This document shows, in pieces, positions 54,446-64,000 of a stretch of 64,000 nt of DNA. Within the stretch, counting starts at the first letter, position 1; every line of letters begins with the position of its first letter. This DNA comes from Acidobacteriota bacterium (GTDB lineage Bacteria; Acidobacteriota; Terriglobia; Terriglobales; Acidobacteriaceae), in NCBI GenBank assembly GCA_021780315.1, contig JAJXYY010000025.1:62001-126000 (forward strand). The letters are read 5' to 3'. The notes beneath the pieces are model-generated. The model was given only the letters and a program-made list of their open reading frames with translations, was not told the origin of the DNA and searched no databases. A program made the translations under genes and the position numbers.

Positions 54446-55570
54446 TCACTCCATTGGATGCAGCATCCGGTCAAACACATTTGCGATATAGCTCACCGCA
54501 TTCATCGTGTTCTCATAGTGCATCCGCTTCGGCCCAATCACTCCCACCGTCCCCCGGCTCTCCCCCGCCATCCGTGCCGGAGCAGCAATCAACACCAGGC
54601 CCGCCATCTCCGGAGCATGTTCCTCCAAGTCAAATACCACTCGCACGCTCTCCTGCCGCGCATCGATGTACGCATTCAATAACTCCACCAACCGCTGCTT
54701 CGCCTCCAGCGCAGCCAACACCTCCCGCAGCCGCTCCCGGTCCTCATAGCTGCCGCCGCTCTGGCTCCCAACCAGGTTTGCAACCCCCTCTACATACACC
54801 GTCTGCGCCGCAATCTCGCGCTCCGGAACCGTCTTCATCCACAACTGTTGCACCGAATTCACCAGCAACTGGTACGCACTTCGCTCCTGTTCCACCAGCC
54901 GCGCCAGTTCGGCACGCACCCGTTCTACACTCCACCCGCGAAAGTTCTCATTCAAAAAACTTGCCGCCGTCTCCAACTCCCGCAACGTCAGATCCTGATC
55001 CAGCGCCAGCACCCGGTCCCGAACCAACCCACTACGCGTCACCACCACCGCCAGCACCCGCCGCGACGCCAGCCGCGAAAAATGCACATGCTCCAGCATG
55101 TCGCCCTCGGTGGCCGCGGCAATCGCAACGCCCACTCCGCTTGAGAGCGTCGCCAGCACATGCGACGTCCGCTGCAGTAATGCCTGCGTCCCTGCCAATC
55201 CCACAAAGCTGGAGTCAATCTGCTGCCGGGACTGCACCGACAAACGTGCCGCATCAATCCGCGGATGCACCCCGCCGCTCAAATCCTCCACATACATCCG
55301 AAACGCCCGCGCCGTCGGCACCCGTCCCGCCGAAGTATGCGGCTGCTCCAGCAGCCCCGTCTCCGCCAGCGCTGCCATCTCATTGCGAATCGTCGCTGCA
55401 CTCAGCCCCGCACCCAAACCCGCACCCAGCCCAGCGTCCTCCCCCGTTCGCCGAGCCATCGCCTCCGCCACCGTACCCGAACCCACCGGCTCCCCGGTAT
55501 CGATATAGCTCTCCACCACGGCCGTCAGAATAGCCCGCTGCCGCGCCGTCACCCGCTCCGCATCCGCCAT
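54446..55570 (-). CDS. hrcA: Heat-inducible transcription repressor HrcA
   Basis: 374 residues. N-terminal winged helix (VTARQRAILTAVVESYIDTG, AATIRNEMAALAETGLLEQP, HTSAGRVPT) and the HrcA core domain with GPKRMHYENTMNAVSYIANV at the C-terminus. HrcA represses chaperone operons by binding CIRCE. A Gly/Ala/Leu insertion (GLGAGLGAGL) sits inside the DNA-binding domain, before the AATIRNEM helix, where homologues are compact. ATG 55570 has GGAGGTGG upstream. First gene of hrcA-grpE-dnaJ. No CIRCE element is visible upstream. Confidence 0.94.
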   Translation of the reverse strand: MADAERVTARQRAILTAVVESYIDTGEPVGSGTVAEAMARRTGEDAGLGAGLGAGLSAATIRNEMAALAETGLLEQPHTSAGRVPTARAFRMYVEDLSGGVHPRIDAARLSVQSRQQIDSSFVGLAGTQALLQRTSHVLATLSSGVGVAIAAATEGDMLEHVHFSRLASRRVLAVVVTRSGLVRDRVLALDQDLTLRELETAASFLNENFRGWSVERVRAELARLVEQERSAYQLLVNSVQQLWMKTVPEREIAAQTVYVEGVANLVGSQSGGSYEDRERLREVLAALEAKQRLVELLNAYIDARQESVRVVFDLEEHAPEMAGLVLIAAPARMAGESRGTVGVIGPKRMHYENTMNAVSYIANVFDRMLHPME

Positions 55571-55818
55571 CTGTCGCCACCTCCACTCCTCTAAGTTTAC
55601 GCCAGTCGTCAACTACGTCGTGCGCACGGCGGATCGCACTGAGGCGCATGACCATGGGAGATTCGTCCTGGATTCACACCAGACTGACCAAACCGGTTCG
55701 CCTATACCGGCATCGGGAATCTCTGCATCCTCGGGACCAGTACATTCAAAACCACCAGACGCACAGCGAATGCTCGCTCCAACAGCCAGTTGCCTTCAAG
55801 CTCCAACGTTGCGAAGGG

Positions 55819-56652
55819 TTACGAAATCTCCAGTACGCTCCCACCCTGAGCCGCAATCTTCTCCGCCGCCAGCGCCACCTTCTTCGCGACCTCATAAAAG
55901 CTCTTGGCCAGCTTCGAGTCCGGCCCCGCCAACGTCACCGGCAACCCCTTATCGCCGCCTTCGCGAATCGCAGGATCAAGCTCGACCGCGCCCAGAAACT
56001 CCAGCCCAAACTGCGCCGCCGTTCGCTCCGTACCACCCGCGCCAAACACGTCGATCACCTCGCCGTTCGGCAGCGTCATCTGCGACATGTTCTCCACCAG
56101 ACCAATCACATCCACATTCACCTGATGAAACATCTCCAGCGCCTTCCGTGCATCCTGAAGCGCCACGCTCGACCCCGTCGACACCACCACTGCACCCGTC
56201 AACGGAACCGTCTGCACCAGCGAGATCACAACATCGCCCGTTCCCGGCGGCAGATCCACAATCAGAAAATCCAGTTCGCCCCACTCCACCTGCGTCAGAA
56301 ACTGGCGGATGATCTGGTGCAACATCGGCCCCCGCATCACCATCGGCTTATCGCCCGGCGAGATCAGTCCCACCGAAATAAACTTCACCCCATGCGACAG
56401 GATCGGCTCAATCCGGTTGTCTCCCACTACATTCGGCTGCCGCGTAACCCCCAGCATCATCGGCACATTCGGCCCATAGATGTCCGCATCAATCAACCCC
56501 ACCTTGTACCCTAGCTTGCCCAGCGAAACCGCCAGGTTCACCGCTACCGTGGTCTTACCCACGCCACCCTTGCCACTACCCACGGCCACCACATGCGCCA
56601 CTCCCGGCAAAGGCTGCGGCCCCTGCGGTGCTCCTGCTCCCATATGTCCCAT
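55819..56652 (-). CDS. Mrp/NBP35-family P-loop ATPase lacking the CxxC cluster motif
   Basis: 277 residues. Deviant Walker A GSGKGGVGKTTVAVN, then VGLIDADIYGPNVPMMLG and FLIVDLPPGTGD, all typical of Mrp/ApbC iron-sulfur carrier ATPases. The N-terminal MIP18-like domain found in many homologues is missing. Where the family has ENMS..CPxCG, this protein reads ENMSQMTLPNGEVIDVFG, so the CxxC pair that bridges a [4Fe-4S] cluster in the dimer is absent. Its role in cluster transfer is therefore doubtful; ATPase activity looks intact. Start has GAGGAG upstream. Confidence 0.9.
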   Translation of the reverse strand: MGHMGAGAPQGPQPLPGVAHVVAVGSGKGGVGKTTVAVNLAVSLGKLGYKVGLIDADIYGPNVPMMLGVTRQPNVVGDNRIEPILSHGVKFISVGLISPGDKPMVMRGPMLHQIIRQFLTQVEWGELDFLIVDLPPGTGDVVISLVQTVPLTGAVVVSTGSSVALQDARKALEMFHQVNVDVIGLVENMSQMTLPNGEVIDVFGAGGTERTAAQFGLEFLGAVELDPAIREGGDKGLPVTLAGPDSKLAKSFYEVAKKVALAAEKIAAQGGSVLEIS

Positions 56653-56739
56653 ACACTGCTCCTCTTCCGTTCAAAAAACTAAACTCGTCGCCGCGACTCC
56701 CCAACTGATCGTCAGGCAATCACCCGTCCAACTTGTCCC

Positions 56740-57261
56740 TTACAGATGCCACTCCGGCGGCAACTCTTCCCGCAGCCGCTTCTTTCGCAAAGTCTCTCCC
56801 GCACGCATCTCCCGTCGCCGGCCCGCATCCTCATACCGTCGCCGCTGATGGTCCGTCTCGCACACCAACTGCGGCACCACCAATCCATGCCCCGTCGGAT
56901 CAACCGCCACGTACGTCAGGTACGCCGAAGACACATGCTTCAGTCGCTGCTCCCGCACGTCCTCCACCATCGCCTTCACGCCCACTTCCATGCTCGTCCG
57001 AAAGGCCCGGTTCACACTCGCCTTCAAAATCAGTAGGTCACCAACATGCACCGGAGCCACAAAGTCCAGATGGTCCATACTCGCCGTCACCGTGGTCGCC
57101 CGTGCATGACGACTCGCCGCCATCGCTCCCACCAGGTCGATATACTGCATCAACCGTCCACCAAACAGGTTTCCCAATCCATTCGCATCCGCCGGAAAGA
57201 TAATCTCACTTCGCTCCGACTGCGACTCCGCCACCGTCCGCATCACTAACTGTTCACTCAT
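56740..57261 (-). CDS. Hotdog-fold acyl-CoA thioesterase (YciA/BFIT-like)
   Basis: 173 residues. The hotdog signature is FPADANGLGNLFGGRLMQYI, with the catalytic-type Asn/Asp region, followed by ATTVTASMDHLDFVAPVHVG and SSAYLTYVAVD. Such enzymes hydrolyse acyl-CoAs in the cytoplasm; chain-length preference cannot be read. The C-terminal 40 residues are Arg/Glu-rich helix (HQRRRYEDAGRRREMRAGET), longer than in minimal homologues. It is 87 bp upstream of mrp on the same strand. Confidence 0.88.
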   Translation of the reverse strand: MSEQLVMRTVAESQSERSEIIFPADANGLGNLFGGRLMQYIDLVGAMAASRHARATTVTASMDHLDFVAPVHVGDLLILKASVNRAFRTSMEVGVKAMVEDVREQRLKHVSSAYLTYVAVDPTGHGLVVPQLVCETDHQRRRYEDAGRRREMRAGETLRKKRLREELPPEWHL

Positions 57262-57288
57262 CCTTCCTATTCTAAATCCCCGCGCGCC

Positions 57289-58581
57289 TCACCCCTCCGT
57301 CAACGCATGGTCCGCCGCTAACTCCTTGCCGCTCCATGCCCGGCGCGAACTCCAGTCCATCCCCGTCCCCGTCCAGAAACGGCTGCCCACGCTCAACCCC
57401 AGCGGCAGAAATATCGCCGAGCAAAGGTACAGGCTGCCCGTCGAGATATACGCCTCGCCCACCTCCGGCTGGTGTCCGCAGAACCCGATCGTCAGCCACC
57501 CCTGCTCATCGAACGTCCCCGCCGCTCCCAGCGAGCGCCGCATCACCGCCGTCAGCGCCGACCGCACCTGCTCCGCCGCCACCCCGTCTGGCAGCCGCTC
57601 TCGCCGGCTCATCTCCGCCAGATGATGAAACGCCCCACACCGGTACGCCAGCGACCGCCCCACCGCCGGATAGCTCCCCTCCGGTGAGATCAGCCGCTCC
57701 TGAATCGCCGCATACCGCACCGCCCGCGCCTCCATCTTCGCCCGCAGCCCCCGCCACGTCGCGTCACCCTCCGCCTCCCGCTCCAGAATCTGTAGCAAAA
57801 ACGGATGAATCACAAAGCTGTTGTAGTAATCCCAGTGGAACTCCGGGCCGTCACCATACATCCCATCCCCCACATACCAGTGCTCGAATCGCTCCAGCGC
57901 CAGGCTCACCCGCTCCTTCTCCCACGCCTCCCCGGCAAACTTCAGCGTCACTTCGACCATCGCGGAAAACAGCAGCCAGTTGCTATTCGGTGGCTTCACG
58001 GCCCGCGTAGCTTTCAGCCCCCGCACCAGATTCTTCTTCCCCTGCTCCGAAACCTTCTCCCACAACTCCACAGGAGCCCGCAAAATCCCCAACCCCAGAA
58101 ACGCCGCATCCACCAGACTCTGCCCCGTCTCCCCAAAGCGCAGATAGTCCACCGACGCCGGATCGCCCCCACGCTCCAAACCCGCCCGCGCCGCCTCCGC
58201 AAACCGCGCGCGCAACGCGCCCTCCTCTCCCTCACGTGGCCCATGCTCCAGCCACGGCGCCAGCCCGCTCAGCAGCCGCCCCACCGCCTCCAGATGCGAG
58301 CTCATCCGCCGCGCCGCCACCACCTCCACCTTCGCCTCCACCGGCATCAACTCCCGCAGCCGCCCCGCCTGCATCGCCATCAGCACCGGTTCGCCCACCC
58401 GCCGCATCATCTCCACCCAATACGCCCGATACTCCCCGCCACTCCGCAGCACCGGCACCGTCTCGCACCGCACCACCGCACCGCCCTGCGCCACAGCCCC
58501 GCCAACACTCCCCAGCCCCCCCGCACCCGCCGCCACCAACAGCTTCAACGCCGTCCGCCGATCCGTCCCCATCTCCGCCAT
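57289..58581 (-). CDS. DUF2264 family secreted protein with Tat-like signal
   Basis: 430 residues. The N-terminus has a twin-arginine-like signal (TDRRTALKLLVAAGAGGLGS). The body carries DUF2264 landmarks: an aromatic-rich helical core (HWDYYNSFVIHPFLLQILER), PPNSNWLLFSAMVE and YGDGPEFHWD. The family is common next to polysaccharide-degrading genes and is suspected to act on carbohydrate; no activity is claimed here. Start is uncertain between ATG 58581, 58572 and 58605. 27 bp upstream of the thioesterase on the same strand. Confidence 0.82.
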   Translation of the reverse strand: MAEMGTDRRTALKLLVAAGAGGLGSVGGAVAQGGAVVRCETVPVLRSGGEYRAYWVEMMRRVGEPVLMAMQAGRLRELMPVEAKVEVVAARRMSSHLEAVGRLLSGLAPWLEHGPREGEEGALRARFAEAARAGLERGGDPASVDYLRFGETGQSLVDAAFLGLGILRAPVELWEKVSEQGKKNLVRGLKATRAVKPPNSNWLLFSAMVEVTLKFAGEAWEKERVSLALERFEHWYVGDGMYGDGPEFHWDYYNSFVIHPFLLQILEREAEGDATWRGLRAKMEARAVRYAAIQERLISPEGSYPAVGRSLAYRCGAFHHLAEMSRRERLPDGVAAEQVRSALTAVMRRSLGAAGTFDEQGWLTIGFCGHQPEVGEAYISTGSLYLCSAIFLPLGLSVGSRFWTGTGMDWSSRRAWSGKELAADHALTEG

Positions 58582-58652
58582 CCTCACCCTCGCAGTCGCA
58601 GCCATTCTATCGGCGTTGCGCTATTCCTGCCCCCCTGTTGTAATTCTCCTCA

Positions 58653-58961
58653 ATGGACAAGATCGCAGCCCTCAACGAAATCCTGCAGCTAGACCCCACC
58701 AACGCCTTCGCCCGCTACGGCCTCGCCATGGAGCACGTCTCCCAGGGCAACCTCCCCGCCGCCCTCACCGAGTTCAACACCCTCATCGGCCACAACCCCG
58801 ACTACGTCCCCGCTTACCAGATGTCCGCCCAGACCCTCGCCAAATCAGGCCAAACCGAAGCCGCCCTCACCCGCCTCCACGAAGGCATCGCCGCCGCCAA
58901 CCGCACCGGTAACGCCCACGCACTCGCCGAGATGGAAGCCATGCGCGAGGACCTCGCCTAG
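58653..58961 (+). CDS. Small TPR-repeat protein
   Basis: 102 residues. About two to three tetratricopeptide repeats (NAFARYGLAMEHVSQGNLPA, YVPAYQMSAQTLAKSGQTEA) fill the chain. No signal peptide, so cytoplasmic; likely a protein-interaction module. It is divergent from the DUF2264 gene and 68 bp before the AAA gene. Confidence 0.8.
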   Translation: MDKIAALNEILQLDPTNAFARYGLAMEHVSQGNLPAALTEFNTLIGHNPDYVPAYQMSAQTLAKSGQTEAALTRLHEGIAAANRTGNAHALAEMEAMREDLA

Positions 58962-59029
58962 CCACGCCCCACTTCCATCCCACGCACAACCGCATCCTCC
59001 CGCTCTCGCCAAACATCTATACTTCACAC

Positions 59030-60562
59030 ATGGCGACTTCACTTCCCCAGACCCTCGGTGCTCTCCGCAACTCTGCCTTTACCCCCGCTCGCCTCGCCCG
59101 CTCCGTCAAAGACGAGCTCCGCGAGAACCTCATCGCCCGCCTGCGCGACACCGCCAAAACCAAAGTTCCGCTCTTCCCCGGCATCGTCGGCTACGAAGAC
59201 ACCGTCGTCCCCCAGATCGTCAACGCCGTCCTCTCCAAACACAACTTCATCCTCCTCGGCCTCCGCGGCCAGGCCAAATCCCGCATCCTCCGCGCCCTCA
59301 CCACCCTGCTCGACCCCGCCTGCCCCTACGTCGCCGGCTCCGAACTCCGCGACAATCCCTACGCCCCCATCTCCCAGTTCTCTAAAAACCTCATCGCCAA
59401 ACTCGGCGACGAAACCCCCATCGCCTGGCTCACCCCCAACGACCGCTATGTCGAAAAGCTCGCCACCCCCGACGTCACCGTAGCCGATCTCGTCGGCGAC
59501 ATCGACCCCATCAAAGCCGCCCGCTCCAATCAGGACCTCGGCTCCGAACTCACCATGCACTACGGCCTCCTCCCCCGCGCCAACCGCGGCATCTTCGCCA
59601 TCAACGAAGTCCCCGACCTCGCCGGAAAAATCCAGGTCGCCCTCTTCAACATCATGCAGGAAGGCGACGTCCAGATTAAGGGCTACCCCGTCCGCCTCCC
59701 CCTCGACGTCGCCATCGTCTTCTCCGCCAACCCCGAGGACTACACCGCCCGCGGCAAGATCGTCACCCCCCTCAAAGACCGCATCGGCAGCGAGATCCGC
59801 ACCCACTACCCCGAGAACATCGAAGAAGGCCTCACCATCACCGCCCAGGAAGCCTGGTCCACCCGCCCAGCCTCCAACATCGAAATCCCCCACTACATCC
59901 GCCAGATCGTCGAGCAGATCGCCTTCGCAGCTAGGGAAGATAAGAAAGTCGACAAGCGCAGCGGCGTCTCCCAGCGCCTCCCCATCTCCACCATGGAACT
60001 CGTCGTCTCCAACGCCGAACGCCGCGCCTTCCTCCACGGCGAAACCCTCGCCGTCCCCCGCGTAGGCGATATCTACGCCGCACTCCCCGGCATCTCCGGC
60101 AAAATCGAACTCGAGTACGAAGGCGAGATGCGCGGAGCCGACACCGTCATCCGCGAGATCATCCGCACCAGCGTCGCCACCATCTTCGACCAGTACTTCA
60201 CCGGCACCAACACCCAGCAGATCGAGCAGTGGTTCAACCTCGGCGGCACCGTCCAACTCAACGACGCTCAGGCAGCAGCCGACTCCCTCAAAGAGCTGCA
60301 ACAGATCCAGGGACTCTTCGAAAAACTCTCCCCCCTCAAAATCAACTCCAAGTCCACCACCGAAGTCGCCGTCAGCGCAGCCGAGTTCCTCCTCGAAGGC
60401 ATGTACGCCCACAAGCGCATCAGCCGCAGCGAAGAGCGCAGCTTCTCCGCCGCCGAAAAGAAACAGCGCAATCAGGACGCAGCCAACTACGCAGAAAAAA
60501 TCCGCGACCGCGAGATCGAAGACTACACCGCCAAAAACCGTACACGCCGCGGCTTCAACTAG
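59030..60562 (+). CDS. AAA+ ATPase of the magnesium-chelatase I/MoxR-like type
   Basis: 510 residues. Walker A is GLRGQAKS (about 78-85), a variant typical of ChlI/BchI-like ATPases outside pigment synthesis. Other landmarks are LVGDIDPIKAARS, the insertion before RANRGIFAINEVPDL (Walker B region), FSANPEDYTARGKIVTPLKD and the arginine-rich lid. With the VWA-domain protein encoded 108 bp downstream it forms the two-subunit chelatase-like or MoxR-VWA chaperone arrangement. No porphyrin or chlorophyll genes are present, so the client is unknown; related pairs mature metalloenzymes or respond to stress. Confidence 0.88.
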   Translation: MATSLPQTLGALRNSAFTPARLARSVKDELRENLIARLRDTAKTKVPLFPGIVGYEDTVVPQIVNAVLSKHNFILLGLRGQAKSRILRALTTLLDPACPYVAGSELRDNPYAPISQFSKNLIAKLGDETPIAWLTPNDRYVEKLATPDVTVADLVGDIDPIKAARSNQDLGSELTMHYGLLPRANRGIFAINEVPDLAGKIQVALFNIMQEGDVQIKGYPVRLPLDVAIVFSANPEDYTARGKIVTPLKDRIGSEIRTHYPENIEEGLTITAQEAWSTRPASNIEIPHYIRQIVEQIAFAAREDKKVDKRSGVSQRLPISTMELVVSNAERRAFLHGETLAVPRVGDIYAALPGISGKIELEYEGEMRGADTVIREIIRTSVATIFDQYFTGTNTQQIEQWFNLGGTVQLNDAQAAADSLKELQQIQGLFEKLSPLKINSKSTTEVAVSAAEFLLEGMYAHKRISRSEERSFSAAEKKQRNQDAANYAEKIRDREIEDYTAKNRTRRGFN

Positions 60563-60568
60563 TCCAAA

Positions 60569-60667
60569 GCCAGTCAGCGAGTCAGGAAGTCACCTGTCCC
60601 GCCCACAATCACCGAGTTATCAAGTCACATACATCGCTAACTCGCTAACCTGCTAACTCGCTGGCTC
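60569..60667. repeat. Octamer repeats and inverted repeat between the AAA and VWA genes
   Basis: Three tandem octamers AGTCAGCG/AGTCAGGA/AGTCACCT lie at 60572-60595. Four octamers GCTAACTC/GCTAACCT/GCTAACTC/GCTGGCTC lie at 60636-60667. The outer segments (60569-60586 and 60649-60665) are complementary apart from 3-nt bulges, so the whole gap could fold into one hairpin. The last octamer is 3 bp before the VWA start codon and takes the place of a normal ribosome site. Confidence 0.75.
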
Positions 60668-60670
60668 CCT

Positions 60671-61894
<1,224 letters not shown>

Positions 61895-61912
<18 letters not shown>

Positions 61913-62150
61913 CATCGAGCGAACCAGTTAGCCGCACGCTTAGCGTCAATGAAAACCGTACACTGACATTGAGCGAATCAGTTAGCCGCGCGCTTGGCGT
62001 CAATGAAAACTGTGCATTGACATCGAGCGAACCAGCCCAACCGCGCGCTTGGCGTCAATGAAAACCGTACACTGACATTGAGCGAATCAGCTAAACCTCG
62101 CGCTTGGCGTCAATGAAAAACAGTGCACTAGCATCGAGCGAATCAGCCTC
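61895..62150. repeat. Tandem array of five 54/55-bp hairpin-forming units
   Basis: Units start at 61895, 61949, 62003, 62058 and 62113 (periods 54, 54, 55, 55; the fifth is incomplete and diverged). Each of the first four begins ATGAAAACYGTRCAYTGA, that is, it repeats the last codons MKTVH and stop of the VWA gene with only synonymous differences. Within a unit, the start CAYTGACAT and the end GCGTCAATG are complementary, and GAGCG pairs with CGCTT further in, giving an imperfect 15-bp stem. Units 1 and 3 resemble each other, as do 2 and 4, suggesting duplication of a two-unit block. Confidence 0.9.
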
Positions 62151-62193
62151 AACCGCCCCATCCACGAAAAACATCCAACCGGAAGAGGCCCTC

Positions 62194-62976
62194 ATGTCCG
62201 CCACCCCACGCCAACACGCCTACACCGGCCCCGCCCTCCCCATCATCCCCGAACCCACCCACGCCGAGCGCGCCCGCACCCTCCTCCATCTCAACTCCAT
62301 CGCCACCCTCTCCACCCTCTCGCGTAAGCAACCCGGCTTCCCCTTCGGCTCCCTCATGCCCTACGCCCTCGACCCCGCCGGCCGCCCCATCTTCCTCATC
62401 AGCAACATGGCCATGCACACCCAGAACCTCAAGGCCGACCCACGCGCCAGCCTCTTCGTCACCCAACCCTCCCCCGACGGCAACCCCCTCGGAGCCTCCC
62501 GCGTCACCCTCATCGGCAACGTCACCCAAATCCCCGATCCCGACAAGCCCCTCGTCCGCGATCTCTACCTCGCCCGCCACGAAAGCAGCAAATACTGGGT
62601 CGACTTCACCGACTTCTCCTTCTTCCGCATGGACATCCTCGATCTCTACTTCGTCGGCGGCTTCGGCGTCATGGGCTGGGTCCAGCCCTCCGACTACGCC
62701 CACGCCCATCCCGATCCCCTCGCCAACTTCGCCAGAGGAATCCTCGATCACATGAACGCCGACCATCAGGACTCCATGATCCTCCTCGCCCGCACCCACG
62801 CCCAGATCGAAGCCTCCGAAGCCTCCATGACCGCCGTCGACCGTCTCGGCTTCCACCTCCGCCTCAAAACCAACGAAGGCTTCAAAGGCACCCGCATCGC
62901 CTTCCCCCACCAAGTCACCACCCCGCTCGAAACCCGCACCGCACTCGTACAGATGGTCCAGGCCGCCCGCGCCTGA
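62194..62976 (+). CDS. HugZ-like protein: PNPOx-type split barrel plus DUF2470 domain
   Basis: 260 residues. The N-terminal flavin-reductase/PNPOx-like split barrel (about 25-165) reads LLHLNSIATLSTLSRKQPGF, GSLMPYALD and ISNMAMHTQNLKADPRASL. The C-terminal DUF2470 domain (about 175-255) has DHMNADHQDSM. This combination is that of HugZ/HutZ heme-degrading or heme-binding proteins and of related plant plastid proteins. Heme use is inferred, not shown. The ATG at 62194 follows GGAAGAGG; a longer frame start at 62104 would translate the last tandem repeat and was rejected. Confidence 0.88.
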   Translation: MSATPRQHAYTGPALPIIPEPTHAERARTLLHLNSIATLSTLSRKQPGFPFGSLMPYALDPAGRPIFLISNMAMHTQNLKADPRASLFVTQPSPDGNPLGASRVTLIGNVTQIPDPDKPLVRDLYLARHESSKYWVDFTDFSFFRMDILDLYFVGGFGVMGWVQPSDYAHAHPDPLANFARGILDHMNADHQDSMILLARTHAQIEASEASMTAVDRLGFHLRLKTNEGFKGTRIAFPHQVTTPLETRTALVQMVQAARA

Positions 62977-63261
62977 CCTCGAACGCTTCCAGGCAAACAC
63001 GAAAGCCGTCACGTACAACTTTCGTTGCAAACCACCCCCAAAAGCACCACAACGCCATCGACGTCCCCCCATCCCCAATGCCATCATCGTCATGCCGCAA
63101 CCCACGGGCACCCACGCGATCATCAGAATCGCCACTGCACGCTGCGACCTGTAGCACTCTCCCTTACGTCAACCTCCTCCTCACGGTCTGCTCCATCATC
63201 CAGTCAGGCTGAATCTTGCCGTGCCCGTCCAGACCAATTCCATACCAGGAGCATTCCCCAC

Positions 63262-64000
63262 ATGACCACCCTCCCCTCTCGCACCACCCTCTGGCGAACC
63301 ATCCTCACCCTCGCTCTCCTCGCCACCCCGATCGCCGCCACCGCCCAGGGCAACGGCTACTGGCACACCAGCGCCAACCAGGTCCTCGACACCAATAACC
63401 TCCCCGTCCGTATCACCGGCATCAACTGGTACGGCTTCGAGACCACCCGCGCCGTCGCCGGCGGCCTCACCTCCCAGGACTACAAATCCATCCTCCAGAC
63501 CATCAAGACCCAGGGCTACAACACCGTCCGTATCCCCTTCTCTAACCAGATGGTCGAGACCCCCTCCGTTCCCTCCAGCATCAGCTTCAGCAACTCCACC
63601 GGCCCCATCAACACCGATCTTCAGGGCCTCAACTCCCTCCAGATCCTCGACCACATCATCACCTACGCCGGAACCCTCAACCTCAAGGTCATCCTCGACA
63701 ACCACCGCTCCGAAGCCGGAGACAGCGCCGAAGCCAGCGGCCTCTGGTTCACCGGCAGCTATCCCGAATCCGCCTGGATCAACGACTGGACCAATCTCGC
63801 CACCCGCTATCGCAACAACCCCACCGTCATCGGCATGGATCTTCGCAACGAACCCCACAACGCCTACAGCGGCGGAGCCTGCTGGGACTGCGGCGGCGCC
63901 AACGACTGGCATCTCGCCGCCCAGCGCGCCGGCAACGCCGTCCTCGCCATCAACCCCAGCCTGCTCATCTTCGTCGAAGGCGTAGACGCCTACAACAACG
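63262..64000 (+). CDS. Secreted glycoside hydrolase family 5 cellulase (3' end cut by window edge)
   Basis: 246 residues visible. A signal peptide (TLWRTILTLALLATPIAATA) is followed by the GH5 barrel start VRITGINWYGFETT, then YNTVRIPFSNQM, LKVILDNHRSE and IGMDLRNEPHN, where the Glu is the catalytic acid/base; the nucleophile Glu would be beyond the edge. The enzyme cuts beta-1,4-glucan or related chains outside the cell. CAGGAG precedes the ATG by about 11 nt. The visible end has a Cys pair (CWDCGG) likely forming a disulfide. Confidence 0.92.
   Translation, partial: MTTLPSRTTLWRTILTLALLATPIAATAQGNGYWHTSANQVLDTNNLPVRITGINWYGFETTRAVAGGLTSQDYKSILQTIKTQGYNTVRIPFSNQMVETPSVPSSISFSNSTGPINTDLQGLNSLQILDHIITYAGTLNLKVILDNHRSEAGDSAEASGLWFTGSYPESAWINDWTNLATRYRNNPTVIGMDLRNEPHNAYSGGACWDCGGANDWHLAAQRAGNAVLAINPSLLIFVEGVDAYNN

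Noticed and set aside
53848..55533. 561-codon plus-strand frame opposite grpE and hrcA
   Set aside because: Pro/Ser-rich low-complexity translation; grpE and hrcA on the other strand are unmistakable.
59039..60412. 457-codon minus-strand frame opposite the AAA gene
   Set aside because: Asp/Gly/Val-rich mirror of C-ending codons; no motif or ribosome site.

Overview
The window looks like a chromosome segment of an Acidobacteriota member, probably of the Acidobacteriaceae/Terriglobia type (genera such as Edaphobacter, Granulicella or Terriglobus). This is inferred from gene content and style: heavy RND/TolC efflux, paired MacB-like permeases, a carboxypeptidase-regulatory TonB-receptor remnant, a PEP-CTERM protein, a GH5 cellulase and high GC with C-ending codons. 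No rRNA or other decisive phylogenetic marker is present, so the genus is not claimed.

Layout. 0-3 kb: a secreted SurA/PpiC-type foldase (cut by the left edge), an S41 C-terminal processing protease and tRNA-Gly(CCC). 3-6 kb: a divergent arsenic locus (arsC-arsM leftward, arsR-acr3 rightward) around two operator-like palindromes. 6.3-12.7 kb: a tolC + ybhGFSR-type ABC efflux operon. 12.9 kb: ruvX. 13.5-19.1 kb, all on the minus strand: a sulfatase locus with an active-looking formylglycine-generating enzyme, a membrane-tethered regulator, an intact Tat-exported sulfatase, a decayed second sulfatase and a decayed TonB receptor. 19.6-28.7 kb: a czcCBA heavy-metal efflux operon and a histidine kinase/NtrC-type regulator pair, each preceded by a sigma-54-like promoter and a shared palindrome. 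28.8-34.0 kb: a LysR regulator divergent from dabB-dabA, a two-gene inorganic-carbon accumulation system, followed by tRNA-Leu(TAA). 34.5-37 kb: two MacB/FtsX permeases. 37-44 kb: a zinc-ribbon protein, a lytic transglycosylase, an ECF sigma/anti-sigma pair, a copper chaperone, a copper P-type ATPase and a universal stress protein. 44.9-50.7 kb: a complete multidrug RND operon. 51.6 kb: PEP-CTERM protein. 52.5-55.6 kb: hrcA-grpE-dnaJ. 55.8-64 kb: an Mrp ATPase lacking its CxxC motif, a hotdog thioesterase, a DUF2264 protein, a TPR protein, an AAA/VWA pair with unusual repeats, a HugZ-like protein and the start of a GH5 cellulase.

How it fits together. Most of 3-34 kb reads as accessory adaptation to metals/metalloids, sulfated substrates and inorganic carbon; most of 37-64 kb reads as housekeeping. 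The most interesting items are: the DAB bicarbonate system in an organism with no carbon-fixation gene in view; the inferred sigma-54 regulon joining czc to its own two-component system; the sulfatase locus with recognisable gene corpses; and the 54/55-bp hairpin-forming tandem array that repeats the last codons of the VWA gene.
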